DNA of 64,000 nt from Stenotrophomonas maltophilia D457 (lineage in GTDB: Bacteria > Pseudomonadota > Gammaproteobacteria > Xanthomonadales > Xanthomonadaceae): the NCBI RefSeq assembly GCF_000284595.1, contig NC_017671.1:2823001-2887000 (forward strand), written 5' to 3'. Of the stretch, positions 1 to 6,914 are shown piece by piece. Under the pieces are notes generated by a model that made no database searches, was not told the origin of the DNA, and saw nothing but the letters and a program-made list of their open reading frames with translations. Made by a program: the position numbers and the translations under genes. The stretch's first letter is position 1. Every line of letters begins with the position of its first letter.

Positions 1-843
1 GCCGTGCAGCTGGGCACCACCCAGCCGACGGTCAGCCGGCGCCTTCAGGCACTGGAGCGGCAGCTCGGCCTGCGCCTGCTGCAGCGCTCCACCCATGGCC
101 TGCAGCTGACCGAAGATGGCCTGCGCTGCCAGCGCCATGCGCAACGCGTGGTCGACGAATGGGAGTCGCTGCAGGCCGAACTGCACGGCGAACCGGAAAC
201 GCTGCGCGGACGCCTGCGGGTGATGGTGCCGCATGCCTTCGGCCAGGCGCAGCTGCTGCCGACCATGCTCGCGTTCCTCGCCCAGCACCCACAGCTGAGC
301 CTGGAGTGGATCCTGGAAGATCGTCGCCCGGATTTCATCGCCGAAGGCATCGACTGCGCGGTGCGGGTGGGACCGGTCGACGAACCGCGCATGGTCGCAC
401 TGCCGCTCGCCGAAGTGCCGCGCATCGTCGTGGCAGCGCCCTCGCTGGTGCAGGCCACCGCGATCAGCACACCAGAACAGGCGCAGGCACTGCCGTGGAT
501 TTCACTGGTCACCTACTACCGCGAACGCCTGCTGCTGCATGACGCACAGGGGCGTGCGCATACCCTTTCGATCAGCCCGCGCCTGCTCAGCGACAACCTG
601 TTCGTGGTGCAACAGGCCGCATGTGCTGGGCTGGGTGCAGCGGTGGTCTCGGCCTGGCTGGTGGCCGGAGACCTCGCACAAGGGCGGCTGGTGCAGCTGC
701 TGCCGGACTGGCAGGCGCCGGCGCTGCCGGTACACGTGGTATTTCCCGCCGCGCGCCAGCAGCCGCCACGGCTGCGCGCCTTCATCGATGCGATGAAGGC
801 CGCACTGCCGCAGCTGCACGGAATGCGGCCGGCACCGCGTTAG
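1..843 (+). CDS. LysR-type transcriptional regulator, 5' truncated by window edge
   Basis: DNA-binding regulator of the LysR family. The reading frame is open to base 1; what is visible begins inside the winged helix-turn-helix (TQPTVSRRLQALERQLG), so the N-terminal 20-30 residues lie outside the window and the GTG at base 4 is not the true start. The C-terminal part (from about visible residue 70) is a periplasmic-binding-like effector domain with the usual RLRVMVPHAFG opening and FIAEGIDCAVRVG segment, which resembles the CrgA/DsdC-type subgroup. It ends at TAG and is followed by a 43 bp inverted repeat that separates it from the convergent amidohydrolase gene. Its target is unknown because the upstream side is not visible. 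Confidence 0.9.
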   Translation, partial: AVQLGTTQPTVSRRLQALERQLGLRLLQRSTHGLQLTEDGLRCQRHAQRVVDEWESLQAELHGEPETLRGRLRVMVPHAFGQAQLLPTMLAFLAQHPQLSLEWILEDRRPDFIAEGIDCAVRVGPVDEPRMVALPLAEVPRIVVAAPSLVQATAISTPEQAQALPWISLVTYYRERLLLHDAQGRAHTLSISPRLLSDNLFVVQQAACAGLGAAVVSAWLVAGDLAQGRLVQLLPDWQAPALPVHVVFPAARQQPPRLRAFIDAMKAALPQLHGMRPAPR

Positions 844-864
844 GTCACCGACCGCATCGAAGCC

Positions 865-907
865 ACAGGGTCGGATCCCTTCCCACCGGGAAGGGCTCTG
901 ACCCTGT
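865..907. repeat. Imperfect 20-bp-arm inverted repeat (GGGTCnGATCC type), possible bidirectional terminator
   Basis: Two 20-base arms with two mismatches around a 3-base loop (ACC). It sits between two convergent genes. The outer core GGGTCGGATCC matches the core of the repeat at 4189-4224, so this is probably a dispersed palindrome family and not a gene-specific terminator. No T-run follows it. Confidence 0.6.
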
Positions 908-910
908 CGA

Positions 911-2368
911 TCACTGCGTCTTCGCCGCCTCGGCATTCCACGCCGCCACCTTGGCCTTGGTATCAGCCAACATCTTGTCCAGCGCGGCGCGGTCATACAC
1001 GTTGCCACGCAGGATCACGCTGTCGATCTTTTCGGTGGCGGCAATGTCCCGCAGCGGGTTGGCGGTCAGCAGCACCAGATCGGCGGCCTTGCCCTGCGCG
1101 ACACCCCCGTAACGATTCATCTGGCCGAACCAGGCCGGGCCGGAACGGGTCGCGGCAGACAGCGCCTGCGGCGCGCTCAAGCCCTCCTTCACGAACAGCT
1201 GCAGTTCCTGGTGCAGGGCGATGCCCGGGAAGTTGAACGAGTTGAGGAAGCCCGCATCGGTGCCGGCGATGATCGTCACGCCGGCTTCCTGCAGCATCGG
1301 CAGCACGGCGGCCACCTGGTGGTACTGCGCATGGCGCGCTTCGATCTGCGCTGGCGTTGCCTTGGCGGCACGTTCAACGCGCCACTGGTAGGTCGCGCGC
1401 AGGCCCGGGCCGATGTAAGCCAGGTACGGATCGTTCGCGTGGTCATCCTGGTCAAGGAAATCGAGGATGCGGCCACCGTTGAGGGTCGGGGTCACGAACA
1501 CGCCGCGCCTGGCGAAATCGCGGTAGGCATGCATCGCCGTATCGCGGTCGAAGCTGGCGTCGAGGCGGCGGTTGGCTTCGGCGCGGTCGATGCGGCCGGC
1601 ACCGAAGTCGCCGGCAATCTGCGCCTCGTCCTTGCTCCCGGCCTTGAATGCGTAGTCCAGATGCTCGATCGAGGCCAGCCCGGCATCGATTGCCTGCTCC
1701 ACGGTCAGCGCCATCGGGATGTGCCCCGACGCCTTGAATCCGGCATTGCGCGCGGCACTGGCCGAGTACAGGAACAGTTCCGGCTTCAGCGTGCTGTCGG
1801 TGATCTTCACGAAATCGACCTTGTCGTGCTGCAGGCGGGTGATCGCCTTGTCGACGTCGGCCTTGCTGCCCACTTCGATCGTGCCCTTCCAGACCGGCTT
1901 GAGGCCTTCGATCTTCGCGCCCGAGCTGAGCAGCCGCGGACCGAACAGCGTGCCCTTGGCAATTTCCCCGCGCCACTGCAGCACCTGCTCGGGCAGGTCG
2001 CCGGAACAGTCACGCACCGTGGTGATGCCGTGCGCGATGTACAGCGGCAGCAGTGCCTTGTTCTCTTCGATCAGCGCCGGGCCACCACCAAAGTGCACAT
2101 GCATGTCCCACAGGCCCGGGATCAGGTACTTGCCCTTGGCATCGATCTGGCGGGCCGTGCTCCACTGGCTGCGCAGCTGCGCATCCGGACCGACCGCGAC
2201 GATGTCCTCGCCACGGATCACCACGCTCTGCCCGGTCAGCGTGCTGGCGTGCTCGACATCGACCACGGTGGCATTGCGGATCAGCAGGTCGGCGCGCTCG
2301 GCGGCAGACGCCGACAGCGGTGCCACCGCAAGGAGGATGGCAAGGGACAACGGACGGGAACGGAACAT
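911..2368 (-). CDS. Exported metal-dependent amidohydrolase (imidazolonepropionase-like)
   Basis: Predicted secreted hydrolase of the amidohydrolase superfamily, about 485 residues. It starts with a signal peptide (MFRSRPLSLAILLAVAPLSASA). The metal-site motifs are in order: DMHVHFGG near residue 75, a HIPMALTVEQAIDAG segment, SIEHLDY, and GTDAGF in the C-terminal third; the end AAxxGPAWFG...GKAADLVLL is typical of imidazolonepropionase-like exported hydrolases. The substrate may be a peptide or a cyclic amide and cannot be read from sequence. The ATG at 2368 is preferred because AGGA lies 8 bases upstream; an ATG at 2377 is also possible. The ankyrin gene lies 51 bases upstream on the same strand, so the two probably share a transcript. 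Confidence 0.85.
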   Translation of the reverse strand: MFRSRPLSLAILLAVAPLSASAAERADLLIRNATVVDVEHASTLTGQSVVIRGEDIVAVGPDAQLRSQWSTARQIDAKGKYLIPGLWDMHVHFGGGPALIEENKALLPLYIAHGITTVRDCSGDLPEQVLQWRGEIAKGTLFGPRLLSSGAKIEGLKPVWKGTIEVGSKADVDKAITRLQHDKVDFVKITDSTLKPELFLYSASAARNAGFKASGHIPMALTVEQAIDAGLASIEHLDYAFKAGSKDEAQIAGDFGAGRIDRAEANRRLDASFDRDTAMHAYRDFARRGVFVTPTLNGGRILDFLDQDDHANDPYLAYIGPGLRATYQWRVERAAKATPAQIEARHAQYHQVAAVLPMLQEAGVTIIAGTDAGFLNSFNFPGIALHQELQLFVKEGLSAPQALSAATRSGPAWFGQMNRYGGVAQGKAADLVLLTANPLRDIAATEKIDSVILRGNVYDRAALDKMLADTKAKVAAWNAEAAKTQ

Positions 2369-2419
2369 GGACAGCATCCTGATGGGCACGCCCAGCGTGC
2401 GGGTGGAAGGGGTTTGCAT

Positions 2420-3121
2420 TCAGCGCACCGCGCCGTGCTGGCGCAGCAGGGTCTCAATTCCGGTATAGCCGCGCTGGCGCGCATGCGCCAGCGGCGTCAC
2501 GCCCTCGCCGTCGGCCAGCTCCGGGTCGGCACCGGCCTCCAGCAGCAACTGCACGATCTGCAGGTGGCGCGCACCGCCATCGCCGAGCAGGATTGCTTCC
2601 AGCAGCGCGGTCCAGTGCAGGCGGTTCACATGATCGACCGCCACGCCCGCGCGCAGCAGCGTACGTACGGTGGCGACGTGGCCACGCTCGGCGGCCGGAA
2701 TCAGCGCGGTGCCGCCATAGCGGTTGGTGCTGCGCAGATCGGCGCCATGCGCCAGGGTCATCGCCAGGATCTCATCCAGGCCCCGCGCGCCGGCGTACAG
2801 GTAGGCGCTGTCCTGCATGGCGTCCTTGGCATTGACGTCGGCACCGGCTTCGATCAGCTCGCGCGCGGCATCCACGTTGTTGCCCTGCGTGGCCAGTAGC
2901 AACGCCGTGCGACCCTGGCCATCGCGCGCCTCCAGCGTGGCGCCATCCTCGATCGCCTGCCGCACCGCATCGGCGTCGCCGCGGCTGGCAGCATCCCGCA
3001 GGCGCGCGTCTGCGTCGGCCCGGGACGTGGCGGTGCAGGCGGGGGTGACCATGGCCAGCAGGCACAACAGCAGCACGCGCGCGAACGGCGCAGGCCAGCC
3101 AGCGGAATGATGGACGCGCAT
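2420..3121 (-). CDS. Ankyrin-repeat lipoprotein
   Basis: A 233-residue protein with a lipoprotein-like signal (LLLCLLAMVTPAC, lipid-accepting Cys near residue 29) followed by about five ankyrin repeats. Repeat signatures such as DGQGRTALLLATQGNN, RYGGTALIPAAERGH and LHWTALLEAILLGD are visible. Ankyrin repeats bind other proteins; here the likely partner is a periplasmic or outer-membrane protein, perhaps the amidohydrolase encoded directly downstream (51 bases). A strong GAGGAG lies 8 bases before the ATG. A LysR gene is transcribed divergently 122 bases away and may control the pair; this is inference from position only. Confidence 0.85.
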   Translation of the reverse strand: MRVHHSAGWPAPFARVLLLCLLAMVTPACTATSRADADARLRDAASRGDADAVRQAIEDGATLEARDGQGRTALLLATQGNNVDAARELIEAGADVNAKDAMQDSAYLYAGARGLDEILAMTLAHGADLRSTNRYGGTALIPAAERGHVATVRTLLRAGVAVDHVNRLHWTALLEAILLGDGGARHLQIVQLLLEAGADPELADGEGVTPLAHARQRGYTGIETLLRQHGAVR

Positions 3122-3243
3122 GACAGTGTCTCCTCATGTCCGTCGCCACGGAACGCCGTGCGACGGTAGCAACAGCCGGGCATTGCCGGCCCCTGCCCTG
3201 CATGGTAGAAGTCGGCCTGGGTATCCAGAAGTGAAATGTTCAA

Positions 3244-4125
3244 ATGCAAGACAGTGCCAAATCGAATAGAACCCTGTTCGAACTGGACCTGCTGCGGGCG
3301 CTGGTGATGGTGGCCGACTGCGGCAGCTTCACCACGGCCGCCACCCGCCTGCATTCGACCCAGTCCACGGTCAGCCAGAAGGTGCGCCGCCTGGAAGAGC
3401 TGGCGGGGCATCGCCTGCTCGAGCGCGGCCACCGCGACGTGCACCCCACCGACGCCGGCCACACCCTGCTCGGCTATGCGCGGCGCATGCTCGACCTGAA
3501 CGAGGAAATGGCGCAGGCGCTGGCCGGCGCCACCGTGGAAACCGCGGTGCGCATCGGTGTCCCCGAGGACTTCGTCAACGCGCAGACCACACGCATGCTG
3601 GCCGCCTTCAGCCGCCGTCACCCACAGGTGAAACTGGAAATCAGCAGCGGCCTCAGCCGCGACCTGGCGCACGGCTTCGACCACGGTGAACTGGATCTTG
3701 TGCTGGTCAAGCAGCGGCGCAACAGCCGCCAGGCGGTGCACTGCCGCCGCGAGCCGATGCACTGGATCGACAGCCTGCGCAGCAGCTGCCTGCAGCAGGA
3801 CCCGCTGCCGCTGGTCACCTTCCCGCCGCGCGGGCTGTACCGCGACGAGATGATTCACGCCGTGGAAGCGCTGGGCCTGCGCTGGCGCATCGCTTTCACC
3901 AGCTCATCGCTCAATGGCATCCAGGGCGCTGTCGCCGACGGCATCGGCATCAGCCTGCTGCCGCGCCGCGCGGTGAGCCGCGATCATCGCATCATCGATG
4001 GTGAGCGCGACCTGCCGGTGATCGACAACTACGAAATCGGCCTGCTGCATCGTGCGGACGCCGACGATGCGGTGCGTGCGCTGGCCAGCGAGCTGTGGCG
4101 GCAGGTGCAGCGCGAACCGGATTGA
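3244..4125 (+). CDS. LysR-type transcriptional regulator
   Basis: 293-residue LysR regulator. The N-terminal HTH (residues about 12-70) contains SFTTAATRLHSTQSTVSQKV; the effector domain follows with AVRIGVPEDFVN. It is divergent from the ankyrin-amidohydrolase pair with a 122-base intergenic region, the usual LysR arrangement for a divergently controlled target. The C-terminal half resembles regulators that act on transport or oxidoreductase genes but is not diagnostic. No ribosome site is obvious before the ATG (AAGTGAAATGTTCAA). Confidence 0.9.
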   Translation: MQDSAKSNRTLFELDLLRALVMVADCGSFTTAATRLHSTQSTVSQKVRRLEELAGHRLLERGHRDVHPTDAGHTLLGYARRMLDLNEEMAQALAGATVETAVRIGVPEDFVNAQTTRMLAAFSRRHPQVKLEISSGLSRDLAHGFDHGELDLVLVKQRRNSRQAVHCRREPMHWIDSLRSSCLQQDPLPLVTFPPRGLYRDEMIHAVEALGLRWRIAFTSSSLNGIQGAVADGIGISLLPRRAVSRDHRIIDGERDLPVIDNYEIGLLHRADADDAVRALASELWRQVQREPD

Positions 4126-4139
4126 CCACTGCAACTGCG

Positions 4140-4163
4140 GTAGCGTGGGCCGCTGGCCGGCAG
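4140..4163 (+). repeat. Degenerate GTAG-headed palindrome (SMAG type)
   Basis: GTAG head followed by a short stem around GGCCGCTGGCCGGC, just after the LysR stop codon. Confidence 0.55.
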
Positions 4164-4188
4164 CCGCGACGGCAACATCGTCCCGCGT

Positions 4189-4224
4189 GGGGTCAGATCC
4201 GTTTTCCGAAACGGATCTGACCCC
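4189..4224. repeat. Perfect 16-bp-arm inverted repeat (GGGTCnGATCC type)
   Basis: Two perfect 16-base arms around the loop TCCG; the arm begins GGGGTCAGATCC. It shares its core with the repeat at 865-907 but has a different inner sequence. Confidence 0.8.
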
Positions 4225-4332
4225 GAAGCGAAATCCGCGCATTGACCATCGAAAGCTGATCACGCCTGTCGCGCGGAAGTCACGGCTCTGCCGCTAGAGT
4301 GCCCCCTGTTTCCGTGCTCCACGGCGCCTGCC

Positions 4333-4770
4333 ATGTCCGACGAAATCCCCACCCGCTTCGATCCGCTGCCTGCGGCGCTGCAGACGCATCTGCAACACCA
4401 GCGCTCGCTGATCGCCGCGCGCGTGGCGGCCGGCTTCCCGACGTTGCCGGTGCAATGGCCGCTGGCGGCCAGCACACTGCAGCGCGTGGTCGATGCCGAG
4501 CTGATCGACCGTGACGACTGCGATGGCTGGGAAGCGCTGGGCGTGGCGTTCGGCGATACCCTGGCCCAACGGGTGCCGGGCCTGGCCTGGATGCAGGTCA
4601 CCGACGCCTGGGGCATCGATGCAGTGCTGCGCTATGCCGACAGCAGCCTGCAGATCGGCGCCAGCACACTGCTGCTCAAGCGCGTCGAACAGGGCGAAGT
4701 CATCGACATCGCCCACCTGCTGGCGTGGCTGGAAGCGTTCGTCGCTACCCGCGCCGACGATTACGCCTGA
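4333..4770 (+). CDS. Conserved cytoplasmic protein, probably DUF3806-like
   Basis: 145 residues with no signal peptide or membrane segment. The C-terminal half (GLAWMQVTDAWGIDAVLRYADSS, then STLLLKRVEQGEVIDIAHLL) resembles DUF3806 proteins, in which a WG...ALRY...SSLQ...KR core recurs. The function of that family is unknown. The gene stands alone between inverted repeats on both sides and is convergent with the deaminase-like gene; start chosen as the only ATG giving the conserved length. Confidence 0.7.
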   Translation: MSDEIPTRFDPLPAALQTHLQHQRSLIAARVAAGFPTLPVQWPLAASTLQRVVDAELIDRDDCDGWEALGVAFGDTLAQRVPGLAWMQVTDAWGIDAVLRYADSSLQIGASTLLLKRVEQGEVIDIAHLLAWLEAFVATRADDYA

Positions 4771-4786
4771 CGGCACATCGGGGTGG

Positions 4787-4851
4787 ATCCACGCCATCCG
4801 TGGATGAATGAGACCACGCGATGGTTCCCTCCACGCACGGCGTGGATCTAC
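4787..4851. repeat. Two ATCCACG-type GTAG palindromes
   Basis: Unit 1 at 4787-4805 (ATCCACG...CGTGGAT); unit 2 at 4830-4851 (TCCACG...CGTGGATCTAC, so GTAG head on the minus strand). Same subfamily as the copies at 30539, 32277 and 61946. Unit 2 overlaps the last codons of the minus-strand deaminase-like gene. Confidence 0.75.
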
Positions 4852-6008
4852 AGCCAGCGGCCGTCAACTACCACCCGGCGCTCCACCGGCACCCCGGCCA
4901 CGGCGGCCGGGCCGTGGTCGGCACGCACGGCCACGAAGGTCGCCGGCCGGCCTTCGGCAATGCCATGCTGCGGCAGGCCGATCACCTGCGCGGCATGGGT
5001 GGTGACCATGTCCAGCGCCAGCATCAGGTCGGCATCGGTGTAGAAGCCGGAACGGTAGCCCAGCAACATCGCCCGCTGCAGCAGGTCGCCGTTGCCGTAA
5101 GGCCACCAGCAGTCGCGGATGTTGTCGTTGCCGGCGAACACGCGCACGCCCGCATCATGCAGTGCGCGCAAAGGCGGAAATGGATGATCACCCGGCGCGT
5201 TGCTCATGATCGCAACGCCCGCCGTGGCCAGTGTTTCACCCACCTGCAGCGCGCGCGCCAGCGGCACGTCGCCCAGCGAGTAGGCATGGCTGACCGCAAC
5301 GCGTCCCTGCAGGCCGGCGGCACGGGTGCGTGCGGCGATGCGCAGCAGCTGGGCCAGTCCGGTTTCGCCGGGCTCATGCAGGTGGATGTCCAGCTGCACG
5401 CCATAGCGCTCGGCCAGGCCGAACAGCAGGGCCAGCTGGCCTTCGGCATCGCCGTCGAGCGTGGTCGGATCTATGCCGCCCAGCACCTCCACCCCTGCGG
5501 CAAGGGCCTGCTCCAGTACGGCGGCGGTGCCGGGACAGGACATCACCCCGGCCTGCGGGAACGCCACCAGCTGGATCCGCATGATGTCGGCGCAGCGCAG
5601 CGCGGCCTCGCGCACTGCTTCGAGATGACGCAGGCCGGTGCTGCCGTCGACATCGACGTGACAGCGCATCGCCACCGTGCCGAAGCGGCTGCACTGGCGG
5701 ATCAAGGCCTCGGCACGGTCCACCATTGGCGCCGCGCCCGCCACCGCGGACTTCTCCACCGCCAGCCGCTCTCGCAGGCTGTTCACCGGCTGATGCGGGT
5801 GCCAGCGGTCGCCGACGAAGCTCTTGTCCAGATGAATATGGCCGTCGACCAGGCCCGGCAGGACGGCACAGCCCTGCAAGTCGACGGGTTCCGCACCCTC
5901 GCGCGGCGCAGCATCACCGTTGAGACCACTGATACGACCGTTGTGGATGTGGAAATGCAGCGGCGCGCCCTCGCGATCAACCGCGCCATGGACGAACTGA
6001 AGCGTCAT
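4848..6008 (-). CDS. Cytosine deaminase / AtzC-family metal-dependent hydrolase
   Basis: 386-residue cytoplasmic amidohydrolase of the cytosine deaminase/N-isopropylammelide hydrolase group. Motifs in order: GLVDGHIHLDKSF near residue 60 (metal histidines), MRCHVDVD, the QLDIHLHEPGE strand, VSHAYSLG, and FAGNDNIRD (metal aspartate), a set typical of CodA/AtzC-like enzymes. The substrate is likely an N-heterocycle such as cytosine or another pyrimidine or triazine; this is not proven. The ATG at 6008 has GGGAG 6-8 bases upstream; the reading frame extends upstream but without homology. It is divergent from the UbiC-like gene across a 184-base region holding an 8-5-8 inverted repeat. Confidence 0.85.
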   Translation of the reverse strand: MTLQFVHGAVDREGAPLHFHIHNGRISGLNGDAAPREGAEPVDLQGCAVLPGLVDGHIHLDKSFVGDRWHPHQPVNSLRERLAVEKSAVAGAAPMVDRAEALIRQCSRFGTVAMRCHVDVDGSTGLRHLEAVREAALRCADIMRIQLVAFPQAGVMSCPGTAAVLEQALAAGVEVLGGIDPTTLDGDAEGQLALLFGLAERYGVQLDIHLHEPGETGLAQLLRIAARTRAAGLQGRVAVSHAYSLGDVPLARALQVGETLATAGVAIMSNAPGDHPFPPLRALHDAGVRVFAGNDNIRDCWWPYGNGDLLQRAMLLGYRSGFYTDADLMLALDMVTTHAAQVIGLPQHGIAEGRPATFVAVRADHGPAAVAGVPVERRVVVDGRWL

Positions 6009-6090
6009 CGGAAACTCCCGGAAAGCCAAGTCATGGCGCCATCCTGCGCGCTGGCACTGCCATCGGCCAACGAAATATCTGGATGCCACA

Positions 6091-6111
6091 CATTCATCAG
6101 AACGATGAATG
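6091..6111. promoter_or_regulatory. Possible operator, 8-5-8 inverted repeat
   Basis: CATTCATC, five bases, GATGAATG: a perfect dyad in the divergent region between the deaminase-like gene and the UbiC-like gene. It could be bound by a GntR or TetR regulator; none is adjacent. Confidence 0.4.
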
Positions 6112-6192
6112 CCGCCGCGACGGCGGCTCGCAGCCACGCCGTGCACACGCCTGAACGGGTACCATAGGCACCTGTTTCCGCTGTGATGCCGC

Positions 6193-6834
6193 ATGGGCCC
6201 GTCCGACCGCCACGATCGTCTCCGCCGCTGGCAGGCCGCGTCCCTGCTGGCTGCTGCCCCGATGGCCAGCCTGTCCGCCACTGATGCGGCCGCCACCGCG
6301 CCGCTGCAGGCGCCGCCTGGCCAACAGCGCATCGCCCCGGCTGCGCTGGTCGAGCGGCTGCACCAGCGTGTGCTTTCCGGGCAGAGCGCCACCGCCACCC
6401 TGGAACACTGGTGCGCCGAACACGGCCTGGCCGAACAGGCGCGGGTGCGCGCGGTGCGTGTACACGGCCAGGACAAGACAGCACCGGCCGACGTGCTGCA
6501 GGCACTGGGTGCGAAACCCGGCACCGCCCTTCGCTACCGCCGCGTGCAGCTGGTCTGTGGCAGCCGCGTGCTCTCCGAGGCCGACAACTGGTACCTGCCG
6601 GACCATCTCAGCCCGGCCATGAACCAGGTGCTGGACAGCACCGACGAACCCTTTGGCCGCGTGGTTGGCCCGCTCGGCTTCCAGCGCCAGACACTGGCTG
6701 ACCAGACCTTCTGGCCACCGCGTGGCGAAGGCGACCGCGGCGTGATCCTGGAAGTGCGCGCCCTGCTGCGCGATCGCCAGCAGCAGCCCTTCAGCTACGT
6801 CATCGAGTCGTACCTGCAGCAGGCACTGCCCTAG
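6193..6834 (+). CDS. UbiC/chorismate-lyase-fold protein with putative export signal
   Basis: 213 residues. Residues from about 45 on resemble the chorismate lyase/UTRA fold: GTALRYRRVQLVCGSRVLSEADNWYLP, then LLDS-type TDEPFGRVVGPLGF and a closing strand FSYVIESYLQQAL. In UbiC this fold removes pyruvate from chorismate in ubiquinone synthesis. The first 30 residues are unlike UbiC: RLRRWQAASLLAAAPMASLSA looks like a (possibly twin-arginine) signal peptide, so the protein may be exported and not a classic chorismate lyase. No ribosome site is clear. A strong stem-loop follows the gene. Confidence 0.65.
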   Translation: MGPSDRHDRLRRWQAASLLAAAPMASLSATDAAATAPLQAPPGQQRIAPAALVERLHQRVLSGQSATATLEHWCAEHGLAEQARVRAVRVHGQDKTAPADVLQALGAKPGTALRYRRVQLVCGSRVLSEADNWYLPDHLSPAMNQVLDSTDEPFGRVVGPLGFQRQTLADQTFWPPRGEGDRGVILEVRALLRDRQQQPFSYVIESYLQQALP

Positions 6835-6873
6835 GCCACCGGCGCCCGCCATCACAGCGGACATCGACACAGC

Positions 6874-6900
6874 AGAAGGCCCGGCATTGCCGGGCCTTCT
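6874..6900. terminator. Bidirectional rho-independent terminator
   Basis: Twelve-base GC-rich stem (AGAAGGCCCGGC / GCCGGGCCTTCT) with a 3-base loop, followed by GTTT on the plus strand; it lies between the convergent UbiC-like and TonB-receptor genes. Confidence 0.8.
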
Positions 6901-6914
6901 GTTTGCCAGCCGGA

